A model generated the notes under the pieces. That model was given only the letters and a program-made list of their open reading frames with translations. It did no database searches and was not told where the DNA came from. From positions 1-64,000 of the forward strand of contig NZ_JAMDLG010000001.1 in the NCBI RefSeq assembly GCF_023721715.1: DNA of 64,000 nucleotides, written 5' to 3'. Each line of letters begins with the position of its first letter. Position 1 is the stretch's first letter. The translations under genes and the position numbers were made by a program. Source of the stretch: Parasegetibacter sp. NRK P23 (lineage in GTDB: Bacteria > Bacteroidota > Bacteroidia > Chitinophagales > Chitinophagaceae). Positions 8,882 through 16,733 of this stretch are shown one piece after another.

Positions 8882-9130
8882 ATGGCAACTGCAAATATCC
8901 GGCAAAAATTATACGATTATATCCGTGTGGCGGACATGCGCAAAGTGAAAGCTATATATACTATGCTGGAAGATGAAATTGAAGTAGCTTACGATTATTG
9001 GAATGATAAAGATTTTGTGGCTGATTTGGATCGTCGTTCTGAAGATTATAAAACAGGAAGGGTTCAAGGGGTAAGCTGGGAAGATACAAAGATGAAAATT
9101 CTGGCTTCGAAAACCGGTAAGAGAAAATGA
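8882..9130 (+). CDS. Probable antitoxin of a RelE/ParE module
   Basis: An 82-residue, highly charged protein (MATANIRQKLYDYIRVADM...). It is predicted to be mostly helical and has a DLDRRSEDYKTGRVQGVSWED stretch typical of small addiction-module antitoxins in Bacteroidota. Its stop overlaps the toxin start by 4 bp (ATGA), the usual coupling for such pairs. It should bind and neutralise the toxin and repress the operon. Function is inferred from size, charge and context rather than from a strong sequence signature. The region is more AT-rich than its surroundings, consistent with recent arrival. Confidence 0.7.
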   Translation: MATANIRQKLYDYIRVADMRKVKAIYTMLEDEIEVAYDYWNDKDFVADLDRRSEDYKTGRVQGVSWEDTKMKILASKTGKRK

Positions 9131-9426
9131 GCTACCAGATTTTACTGCACGATGAAGCCTCCGAAGAATTGGCGGATGCATATCATTGGTATGAAGATCG
9201 CTCTGAAGGTTTGGGAGAACGCTTTCTGACTTTGCTGAATAAAAGATTACATCAGATTGCGGATGACCCTGAACGGTACCCAAAGAAAAGGAAATCATTT
9301 CGGGAAACTACCATGGATACTTTTCCTTATGTGATTGTTTATGAAGTATTCAAGAAAGATAGGATCGTTTTTGTATCATATATTTTTCACTTCAGCAGAA
9401 ATCCGCGCTTAAAGTACAAAAGATGA
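9127..9426 (+). CDS. RelE/ParE-superfamily toxin
   Basis: A 99-residue toxin with the family layout: N-terminal strand YQILLHDEASEELADAYHWYE, basic helix region RFLTLLNKRLHQIADDPERYPKK, the FPYVIVYEV strand, and a C-terminal strand IVFVSYIFHFSRNPRLKYK. The HxSRNP ending is characteristic of the ParE/RelE group found in Bacteroidota. Whether it cleaves mRNA on the ribosome (RelE) or poisons gyrase (ParE) cannot be decided from sequence alone. It is co-transcribed with, and overlaps, its antitoxin. Confidence 0.85.
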   Translation: MSYQILLHDEASEELADAYHWYEDRSEGLGERFLTLLNKRLHQIADDPERYPKKRKSFRETTMDTFPYVIVYEVFKKDRIVFVSYIFHFSRNPRLKYKR

Positions 9427-9462
9427 TGCCTCTTGTGTTGTGAATCAGATGGCAATCCCCCC

Positions 9463-10332
9463 TCACCCCTCATTAAACGCCTTCTGATACGCCAACGGAC
9501 TCTTCCCCGTTATCTGCTTGAAATACTTATGAAAACTCGTAAAATTATTGAACCCACTCTCATAACACAACTGCTTTATACTAAGGTTATTCTCAATAAG
9601 CAGCTTACACGCATGGCCCACCCGTATCTCTATAATAAATTGTGAATACGTTTTCCGCGTCTTCGATTTAAAATACCTGCAAAACGAATTCGGACTAATG
9701 TTCGCAATCTCCGCGATCTCTTCCAACTGTATCTTCTTCCTGAAATGCTGCAAGGTATATTCATAAATGGCGTTGATCCTATCGCCTTCGGCTTCAGCTT
9801 TATCGTGTTTGAAACCGATAGAGGAGAGCGGCGTTACCGATCCGCTTTCCGCTATTATACACAACGCTTCCACCAGCAATGAAATGCGCCTTGGACCTTC
9901 CGTCTGCAACAACTTCATCATAATTCCCGCTACTTCTTCCCGTGCCGGACCTTCCACCTGCAATCCCCTGCCGGCTTTTTCCAGCAGGTGTCGGATGGGC
10001 TGGTTCTCGTGCAGGTGCAGGAACGCTTCGCCCCAGAAGTTTTCGGAGAAATGCACCACGCGGGTATCGGCTTCGGCGATGGGTTCTTCCTGGAAATAGG
10101 GTTCATCAAAGCGCCAGTAATGCGGCAGGTTGGACCCCACCAGCACCACATCACCCGGACCAAACCGGCTGATATGGTCGCCAATAAACTGGGTGCCTTC
10201 CCCCTGTTCAAAATGGATCAGTTCCACTTCGGAATGGTAATGCCAGCGGTTGTTGATGTGCGGCACCAGGTCGCGGCGTACGCTGAAGGAGTGTCCCGGG
10301 CCCTGTGAAACTTTTAATAACTGCGGTCTCAT
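9463..10332 (-). CDS. AraC-family transcriptional regulator
   Basis: A 289-residue regulator with an N-terminal cupin sensor domain (about residues 1-150; HYHSEVELIHFEQGEGTQFIGDHI, GPGDVVLVGSNLPHYW) and two helix-turn-helix motifs at the C-terminus (LEEIAEIANISPNSFCRYFK and IKQLCYESGFNNFTSFHKYFK, ending in GKSPLAYQK). The cupin His residues suggest a small sugar-type ligand. It is divergent from altronate dehydratase across 193 bp that hold repeated GCTGAA motifs. Control of that gene, and of itself, is the simplest reading, pointing to a hexuronate or aldonate inducer. Confidence 0.9.
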   Translation of the reverse strand: MRPQLLKVSQGPGHSFSVRRDLVPHINNRWHYHSEVELIHFEQGEGTQFIGDHISRFGPGDVVLVGSNLPHYWRFDEPYFQEEPIAEADTRVVHFSENFWGEAFLHLHENQPIRHLLEKAGRGLQVEGPAREEVAGIMMKLLQTEGPRRISLLVEALCIIAESGSVTPLSSIGFKHDKAEAEGDRINAIYEYTLQHFRKKIQLEEIAEIANISPNSFCRYFKSKTRKTYSQFIIEIRVGHACKLLIENNLSIKQLCYESGFNNFTSFHKYFKQITGKSPLAYQKAFNEG

Positions 10333-10338
10333 TGTGTG

Positions 10339-10480
10339 ATTTTGGCTGAAATTGGCATCTTACAATCAAATACGTGCTAATTTAGCTGAATTATTTTGGA
10401 AGCCCTTCAACTCCGGAAGATTTTTTTTCAATGTTAATCCGGCTGAATGAAAAGCATAAAGCCGCGCAATGGTATTGCGC
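10339..10480. promoter_or_regulatory. Repeats and palindrome between araC-type gene and uxaA
   Basis: GCTGAA occurs three times in the same orientation: at 10345-10350 and 10385-10390, exactly 40 bp apart and both inside an ATTT-rich context, and at 10442-10447. A separate inverted repeat GCGCAAT/ATTGCGC with a 3-nt centre lies at 10464-10480, 45 bp before the uxaA ATG. The direct repeats suit an AraC-type site; the palindrome may bind another regulator or form a hairpin. Confidence 0.4.
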
Positions 10481-10525
10481 CGGAAATGGTTGTTTTGCAT
10501 GTTCCGAAAGAATAATTTTAGCACC

Positions 10526-12193
10526 ATGAAGGAAAACACGACCACAAAGGAAAACGCCGTAAGCTGGCTGCGCATTCATCCCTCCGATAACGTGCTGGTG
10601 GCGCTGAGCGATTTGCAGAAAGATACCATCATCGATACCGGCGCATCGGCCGTGTTGCTCAAAGAAGTGATTCCCGCGAAGCACAAGGTGTTTGAACACG
10701 ACATGGAACCCGGCAGCGAAATACGGATGTATGGTGTGCTGGTGGGCAAAACAACAGTGTTCACGGCTGCCGGAACACGCATGACCACCGAAAATACCAG
10801 ACACGCCGCCGAGCCGTTCGCTTACCGCGGTTTTGTGAAGGAATGGAAAAAGCCCGACGTGTCGAAGTTTGCCGGTCGTACTTTTAATGGATACCTCCGT
10901 TCCGACGGAAGGGTGGGTACGGCCAACTACTGGTTGTTTGTCCCGATGGTATTTTGTGAGAACCGTAACCTGGATGTGATCAGGGAAGCATTGCTGAACG
11001 AACTCGGCTATGCGAAAACGGATAAGTATAAACGTTATGCGAAGGAACTGGCCGCCGCGGTAAGGGATGGAAAAGATGTTTCGTCCATCAACCTGGAGCC
11101 TTCCGCTGTTCCTGCCCACGAACGGCTTTTCCCTAACGTAGACGGGATCAAGTTCCTGAACCATTCCGGTGGTTGCGGCGGTACAAGGCAGGATGCGGCT
11201 ACTTTAGGTGCATTACTGGCCGCTTATGCCGATCATCCCAATGTGGGCGGCATCACCGTGATGAGCCTGGGTTGCCAGCACCTGCAAACGGAGGAGTTCG
11301 TCAACGATCTGAAAAAAAGAAATCCCGCTTTCGATAAGCCCATCTTGTTTTTTGAGCAACAGCAATCTGAAAGTGAGGAACAACTGCTGAAAGATGCCAT
11401 CCGGCAGACTTTCACCGGGTTGGCCACAATCAATCAATACAAAAGAACACCGGCTCCGCTCAGCGCTTTGTGCCTCGGCGTGAAATGCGGGGGCAGCGAT
11501 GGGTTCAGTGGTATCTCCGCCAATCCCGCAGTGGGTTATGCGGCCGATCTGCTTGTGGCCCTGGGTGGAAAAGTGTTGCTGGCCGAGTTCCCTGAACTCT
11601 GCGGTGCCGAACAGGAAATGCTGGACCGTTGTACCAATGCGGCTTCGGCTGAAAAGTTCATCCGCCTCATGACGGAATACAACCACCAGGCCGAACTCGC
11701 CGGATCCGGTTTTCACATGAATCCTTCCCCGGGGAATATCAAAGATGGGTTAATTACCGATGCTATTAAGTCTACCGGAGCAGCACGGAAAGGCGGAAGT
11801 TCTCCCGTAGTGGATGTGCTGGATTATACCGAACCCGCTACCAAACCCGGACTCAGCCTGGTGTGTACACCCGGCAACGATGTAGAGGCCACCACCGGCA
11901 AAGCCGCTTCCGGGGCAACGTTGATTTTGTTCACCACCGGATTGGGTACGCCCACCGGGAATCCCGTGGCGCCTACTATTAAAGTGGCCACCAATTCAGC
12001 GCTCGCCAAACGAATGGCCGATATCATCGATATTGATACCGGCGCTGTGATCCAGGGAGAAAAAAACATTGAACAAATGGGGGAGGAGATACTCGAATAT
12101 TGTATCCGTGCCGCAAGCGGTGAAGTGATCCCGAAAGCCGTGGAGCTTGGTCAGGACGATTTCATTCCGTGGAAAAGAGGGGTTAGCTTGTAA
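10526..12193 (+). CDS. uxaA: Altronate dehydratase family protein
   Basis: A 555-residue full-length UxaA-type enzyme. It converts D-altronate to 2-keto-3-deoxygluconate in galacturonate breakdown. The N-terminal SAF domain is present (IHPSDNVLVALSDLQKDTII, about residues 15-85), and the large UxaA C domain contains GYLRSDGRVGTANYWLFVPMVFCENRNLD, the HSGGCGG motif and GVKCGGSDGFSGISANPAVG. The open frame extends to 10469, but the ATG at 10526 begins closer to the conserved start and is preferred. No uxaB, uxaC, kdgK or kdgA is nearby. The 3' end overlaps the convergent cyclophilin gene by 11 bp. Confidence 0.93.
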   Translation: MKENTTTKENAVSWLRIHPSDNVLVALSDLQKDTIIDTGASAVLLKEVIPAKHKVFEHDMEPGSEIRMYGVLVGKTTVFTAAGTRMTTENTRHAAEPFAYRGFVKEWKKPDVSKFAGRTFNGYLRSDGRVGTANYWLFVPMVFCENRNLDVIREALLNELGYAKTDKYKRYAKELAAAVRDGKDVSSINLEPSAVPAHERLFPNVDGIKFLNHSGGCGGTRQDAATLGALLAAYADHPNVGGITVMSLGCQHLQTEEFVNDLKKRNPAFDKPILFFEQQQSESEEQLLKDAIRQTFTGLATINQYKRTPAPLSALCLGVKCGGSDGFSGISANPAVGYAADLLVALGGKVLLAEFPELCGAEQEMLDRCTNAASAEKFIRLMTEYNHQAELAGSGFHMNPSPGNIKDGLITDAIKSTGAARKGGSSPVVDVLDYTEPATKPGLSLVCTPGNDVEATTGKAASGATLILFTTGLGTPTGNPVAPTIKVATNSALAKRMADIIDIDTGAVIQGEKNIEQMGEEILEYCIRAASGEVIPKAVELGQDDFIPWKRGVSL

Positions 12194-12866
12194 CCAGTAA
12201 TTTTTTTACCGCTTTTTTCTTCAGCACTTTAACTTTCATCCATACTTTTTCAAGGGGGATGTCATTTTGATCTGTTTTCAGGTCGGAGATGGCATCCACC
12301 ATTTCCATGCCTTTCACCACTTCTCCGATGACCATATAGTGGCCGTCGAGGTGGGGCAGGCCCCCAATGGTTTTGTAATGTTCGCGCTGGTAGGCGGGGA
12401 ACTTCTTTCCCGCGCGGTATTTCTGTTCTATCTGGTCCAGTTGTGCGTCGGTGTAGGTTTTGCCTTGTACGAGGTATAGTTGGGTGAAGAACGAAGCCTG
12501 TTCTTTGTTGTCATCACGACCCATGCCGAGGATGCCGCGTTTGTGGAAGATGCTGTCGTTAAATTCGGGGGCAAGTCTTTTGTCGCCGAAGGTGTAATAA
12601 CCTGGTTGCGGGGCCAAGAAAAAACTGTCGGGATCCCCGCCTTGTATCACGAAATTTTTGATCACGCGGTGGAACAGGGTTTTATCGAAGTAGCCCTTCT
12701 TCGTATAGGTGATAAAGTTATTCCGGTGGTTCGGCGTTTCATTGTAGAGCTTTACGATAGCGGTTCCATAAGCCGTGGTGATGGAAACATAGGTGTGTTC
12801 CTGCGCCTTTGTGGTGAGGATGGAAAAGACGATACAAAGCAGGAGAACTACAGTTGATTTTCGCAT
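12183..12866 (-). CDS. Secreted cyclophilin-type peptidyl-prolyl isomerase
   Basis: About 227 residues with a signal peptide (MRKSTVVLLLCIVFSILTTKAQ), so it acts in the periplasm. The cyclophilin core is recognisable: VSITTAYGTAIVKLYNETP, the active-site segment LFHRVIKNFVIQGGDPDS, and GILGMGRDDNKEQASFFTQLY. It carries an insertion (YTDAQLDQIEQKYRAGKKFPAYQREHY written in parts: YTDAQLDQIEQ, then RAGKKFPAYQ) that is common in Bacteroidota homologues. Possible starts are ATGs at 12872 and 12866; the longer upstream frame would bury the signal peptide. It follows the histidine kinase gene by about 5-11 bp, suggesting co-transcription. Confidence 0.88.
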   Translation of the reverse strand: MRKSTVVLLLCIVFSILTTKAQEHTYVSITTAYGTAIVKLYNETPNHRNNFITYTKKGYFDKTLFHRVIKNFVIQGGDPDSFFLAPQPGYYTFGDKRLAPEFNDSIFHKRGILGMGRDDNKEQASFFTQLYLVQGKTYTDAQLDQIEQKYRAGKKFPAYQREHYKTIGGLPHLDGHYMVIGEVVKGMEMVDAISDLKTDQNDIPLEKVWMKVKVLKKKAVKKLLVTS

Positions 12867-12877
12867 GAGCATATTGT

Positions 12878-15262
12878 TTAGGAAGATGAACGCGTTTGCC
12901 GGAGGGGCAATACTACTATGAAATCGGAACCCTGTCCATAAACGGATTTCGCGTTGATGGTGCCGCCGTGGTTCTCCACCACTTTTCTGCACAGTGCCAG
13001 TCCGATGCCTGTACCTTCAAACCGGCTCCTGTCGTGCAGGCGCTGGAACAGCGCAAATATTTTTTCTTCGTATTCCTTTTCGAAACCGATACCGTTATCG
13101 GAGAAGTGCAATTCAATAAGCCCGTTCTCTAAAGGTTTGTATTGGATGGTCAGTTGGGGCGGAACACCTTCTCTGTGGAATTTAAGCGCATTGTTGACGA
13201 GGTTGTAAAACAGTTGGCTGATCTGTAACGGGATGGCTTCTATTTCGGGAAGGTCATCGCATTGGATCAGGGCGTTTTTCTGTTCTATCAGCAGTTCCAG
13301 GTCGATGAGAACCTGGTCTAGGAGGTGGTTCAGGCTTACCGGTACAAAGTTCCGTTGCGCGTTCGATAAATGGGAAAAACTGAGGAGGTCCTTGATCAGC
13401 GTGAGCATTCTCGCCGCGGATGCCTGTACTTTCGACAGGTAAAGTTGGGTGCGGGGTGCTAATTCCTTGCCCAGCGTGCTTTCCAACATTTCGGAAAACG
13501 TGAGTATTTTTCGGGCCGGTTCCTGCATGTCGTGGGACACTACGTAAGCGTATTGTTCCAGTTCCAGGTTCGATTTCAGGAGGTGGGCATTGGCTTCCTC
13601 CAGGCTCTTATTGGTATTGTGCAGTTGTTCGGTGCGTTCCAGCACTTTTCGCTCCAGTTCCTGTTCCACCATTTTTTTGGAGGTGATGTCTACCGCCATA
13701 TTGAGGATGGCGTACACTTCTCCTTTGCTGTTTTTGAGCGGTTTGTAGGTGAAGTTGAAATAGAAGGTTTTTAATTCTCCATCTACGATAAGGTCGGCCG
13801 ACTGATCTTCTGATTTGTAGGTGATACCTGTATGGTACACGTTGCGTAGCAACCCTAAAAACGGTTGTCCTTCCAGTTCGGGCAGCGCGTCTTCCAGTTT
13901 TTTACCAATGACATCACTGGTTTTACCCCAGAGCTGTATCATCGCGTCGTTGGCGGTTTCTATCACCATATCTTCTCCCAGGTATACGGCGGTAGCCACG
14001 GGTGCTTCTTCCACGAGCGTGCGGAATCTTTTTTCACTTTCCACCAGTTTTTTCCGTGCCTGAACCTGCCCGGTGGTATCCGTGGCGATCACGATGATGC
14101 CGGAAGTTTCACCTGGACCTTCCGAAACAGGCGCATACACAAAGTTGAAAAAACGGAGTTCCAGTTCCCCATTGTGCATGATTCGGGCGGCCGTGTCGTA
14201 ACCGTAATGCGGTTGTCCGGAACGGTAAACATTCAGCAGGAGGTCGTCAAAACCCTGGCCCTTCATTTCAGGGAGGGCATGGAGAAAAGTTTTGCCAATG
14301 ATGGCCGCCGCTTTTTTGCCGCCCCAGAGTTTCAGCATTTCATCGTTTGCAGCTTCGATGATCAGTTTTTCGGTTTTCATCAGGGCGATGGCCACCGGGG
14401 CCTGTTCAATCATCATCCGGAACCGGCTTTCGCTTTGCGCCACGCGCAGCAACAGGCGTTGCTGTTCTTCTTTCCAGGCGATCTCTTCCGTGATGTCCTG
14501 GATGATGGAGAAAAAGCAATCGTTGTTGCCATGCTCATCCTTTACAAGTGTGGTGTGCAGGCTCGTCCAGATCGTATCACCATTTTTGGCGATGTATCTT
14601 TTGAAAAGTGTGTCGGATTCTGTTTTTCCGGTGATCATGGAGGACACCATTTCCTGGCTTACTTTCACATCTTCAGGGTGGGTGATTTCCATGAATCCCT
14701 GATTGTAGAGTTCATCCTGGTTGTAGCCCAGCATATCGGCGAATGCTCTGTTTACCATCAGGAGTCTTCCTTCCATATCCGTGGCCACCACGCCCAGCGC
14801 CGCATGGTCGAACGCGGTTTGGAAACGCCTTTCAACGTTCCGGAGGGCATCTTCTTTTCTTTTTTCCTCGCTGATGTTCCGGGCAATGCCGGAGAACCTG
14901 TGGGCGATGTTTTCTTTATTGAAATAGGCTTTCCCGGTACAATGCAGCCATCGTGTTACGCCATCGCTGGCACCGATTACGCGGAACTGGATATCGAAAT
15001 CGCCGCCGGAACCGGGAGATAGTGCGGCGGTTACGGCCTGTGCCAGCCGATGCAGGTCGTCCGGATGTGTATATTGCAGCACCTGCTCATATGTGATTAC
15101 CTCGTCGGGGGGAAATCCATACAACTGACGGCAGCGTTCGTCCCATTCCACAATATTGTTGATCGTATCAAGGTCCCATAGGCCGATACCCGCGGCATTC
15201 AGGGCGAACCGCATTCTTTCTTCACTGATATTGGCCTGTTGGTAGGAGGTGATGGGATCCAA
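12878..15262 (-). CDS. Soluble multi-PAS sensor histidine kinase
   Basis: A 794-residue kinase without membrane segments. It contains four PAS domains (about residues 15-135, 145-265, 275-400 and 410-530), a coiled-coil linker (LERKVLERTEQLHNTNKSLEEA), a HisKA domain with the phosphoacceptor in YVVSHDMQEPARK, and a HATPase domain with NALKFH, DNGIGF and GTGIGLALCRKVVENHGG. PAS3 and PAS4 resemble one another strongly (both begin FR..(I/V)E.APVA and carry LW-G and LPE-(M/L)-G motifs), indicating an internal duplication. The HisKA subtype is the phytochrome/WalK-like HDMQEP kind. No response regulator is adjacent, so its partner lies elsewhere. Confidence 0.93.
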   Translation of the reverse strand: MDPITSYQQANISEERMRFALNAAGIGLWDLDTINNIVEWDERCRQLYGFPPDEVITYEQVLQYTHPDDLHRLAQAVTAALSPGSGGDFDIQFRVIGASDGVTRWLHCTGKAYFNKENIAHRFSGIARNISEEKRKEDALRNVERRFQTAFDHAALGVVATDMEGRLLMVNRAFADMLGYNQDELYNQGFMEITHPEDVKVSQEMVSSMITGKTESDTLFKRYIAKNGDTIWTSLHTTLVKDEHGNNDCFFSIIQDITEEIAWKEEQQRLLLRVAQSESRFRMMIEQAPVAIALMKTEKLIIEAANDEMLKLWGGKKAAAIIGKTFLHALPEMKGQGFDDLLLNVYRSGQPHYGYDTAARIMHNGELELRFFNFVYAPVSEGPGETSGIIVIATDTTGQVQARKKLVESEKRFRTLVEEAPVATAVYLGEDMVIETANDAMIQLWGKTSDVIGKKLEDALPELEGQPFLGLLRNVYHTGITYKSEDQSADLIVDGELKTFYFNFTYKPLKNSKGEVYAILNMAVDITSKKMVEQELERKVLERTEQLHNTNKSLEEANAHLLKSNLELEQYAYVVSHDMQEPARKILTFSEMLESTLGKELAPRTQLYLSKVQASAARMLTLIKDLLSFSHLSNAQRNFVPVSLNHLLDQVLIDLELLIEQKNALIQCDDLPEIEAIPLQISQLFYNLVNNALKFHREGVPPQLTIQYKPLENGLIELHFSDNGIGFEKEYEEKIFALFQRLHDRSRFEGTGIGLALCRKVVENHGGTINAKSVYGQGSDFIVVLPLRQTRSSS

Positions 15263-15481
15263 GAAAAGCTTTTTTCAAATATACGATAGTTAACTGTGCC
15301 GGAAACTTATCGAACCCCGGGGGTATATGTTTTCTGAATGAAATCATTGAATTTTACATCTGTTTATAAGATTTGTACAGTGGTGATCCGCTTTTTTAGC
15401 GGCATCTTGCAAGCGGGTGCGGAATATTTTAACAGGTGCTAACTTTATAGTAGTTTGGGAGGGCAGATTTAATTATTACCA

Positions 15482-16714
15482 ATGGATTATTCATTCCTTA
15501 CAGGCAGGTTACTGGAAAAAGTAGATGCTTTTTTCCAATCGCACCGCGATGAACGACTCGTATACCACAACCGCTCCCACACAGAAGGCGTGGTGAGCGC
15601 CGCGATGTTGATGGCGGATCATTATAAGTTAAGTGAACGCGACAGGTTTGTGGTGAATACCGCTGCCTGGTTCCACGACCTTGGGTATTACGTGGAACCT
15701 TCCGACCATGAAAGAAGAGGTGCGGAAATGGCCGCGGACTTCCTAAAAGAGAACAACGCGCCCGAAGAAGATATCGCTGCCGTACACGGTTGCATCCTCG
15801 CCACCCGCATGCCGCAAAATCCGGGTAACCTGCTGGAACAGATCGTTTGTGATGCCGACCTGTTCCACCTTGGCAAAGAAGAGTTCCCGGAGAAAAGTAA
15901 ACTGATGCGGAAAGAATGCACGTTCTTTTTCGCCAAAAACTGCGACAAAGAAGCCTGGCGGAACAAAACCATCAAATTGTTCCAGACGCACCAATACCAT
16001 ACGGAATACGCCAGAACACACCTCGCGGAAAAAAAACAGGCAAACCTGAAGAAACTGATCGCCAAAGCGGAAGCCGCCAAAGCCGAAGCGACCGCACCCG
16101 TCGAGGAAATGCCTGTACCGCTTCCCCCGGGCATGGTACCGCCGGCAGCAACAAAAGGCGAAGGGAAAAAAGACAAATCGGACCGCCCCGACCGCGGCAT
16201 CGAAACCATGTTCCGCATCAGCTCCAACAACCACCAGCGCCTGAGTGATATGGCCGATAACAAGGCGCACATCATGATCACGACCACTTCCATCATCATA
16301 TCCGTGTTGTTGTCGGTATTGCTGCGCAAGCTGGAGGAATACCCGCACCTCACCATTCCCGCGATCCTGCTGCTGTTCGTTTGCGTGGTCACCATGGTGT
16401 TCAGTATCCTGGCCACCAGGCCCACTATTCCACCGGGAACTTTTACGGAAGAGGACATTAAGGAGAGAAAGGTGAACCTGCTCTTCTTCGGGAATTTCTA
16501 CCAGATGAGCTTACAGGAATATGCCAAAGGAATGGAAGCGGTGATGGGCGATCGGGCCTTTCTTTATGGCAGTCTGATCCGGGATATCTATTCGCAGGGC
16601 GTAGTGTTGGGCAGGAAATATAAGTTATTAAGGGTAGGCTATAACGTGTTTATGTTCGGAATCGTGGTATCAGTACTGGCCTTTGTAGTGGCGTCGGTAC
16701 TGGTGGCGCGCTGA
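15482..16714 (+). CDS. HD phosphohydrolase fused to a PycTM (DUF5706) membrane domain
   Basis: A 410-residue protein in two parts. Residues about 1-180 are an HD metal-dependent phosphohydrolase: His33 in YHNRSHT, His65-Asp66 in WFHDLGY, then an Asp in VCDADLFHLG. A Pro/Lys-rich linker (about 185-232) leads to residues about 235-408, which resemble the PycTM effector domain (DUF5706) known from Pycsar anti-phage systems: an RISSNNHQRLSDMADNKAHIM start, two transmembrane helices (about 263-281 and 290-312), a conserved FFGNFYQMSLQEY region and a third helix at the end. HD-PycTM fusions occur in many Bacteroidota. No pyrimidine cyclase is adjacent. It lies 19 bp before polyphosphate kinase, which suggests a role in nucleotide or phosphate signalling. 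Confidence 0.82.
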   Translation: MDYSFLTGRLLEKVDAFFQSHRDERLVYHNRSHTEGVVSAAMLMADHYKLSERDRFVVNTAAWFHDLGYYVEPSDHERRGAEMAADFLKENNAPEEDIAAVHGCILATRMPQNPGNLLEQIVCDADLFHLGKEEFPEKSKLMRKECTFFFAKNCDKEAWRNKTIKLFQTHQYHTEYARTHLAEKKQANLKKLIAKAEAAKAEATAPVEEMPVPLPPGMVPPAATKGEGKKDKSDRPDRGIETMFRISSNNHQRLSDMADNKAHIMITTTSIIISVLLSVLLRKLEEYPHLTIPAILLLFVCVVTMVFSILATRPTIPPGTFTEEDIKERKVNLLFFGNFYQMSLQEYAKGMEAVMGDRAFLYGSLIRDIYSQGVVLGRKYKLLRVGYNVFMFGIVVSVLAFVVASVLVAR

Positions 16715-16733
16715 TCGATGGCAAATAATTACA

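Noticed and set aside
13865-15022. 385-codon plus-strand frame inside the PAS histidine kinase
   Set aside because: Antisense shadow. The kinase on the other strand has four PAS domains and all catalytic motifs.
15388-15402. CCGCT/AGCGG hairpin before the HD-PycTM gene as a terminator
   Set aside because: Only a 5-bp stem, no T-run, and placed between divergent genes where no transcript needs to end.
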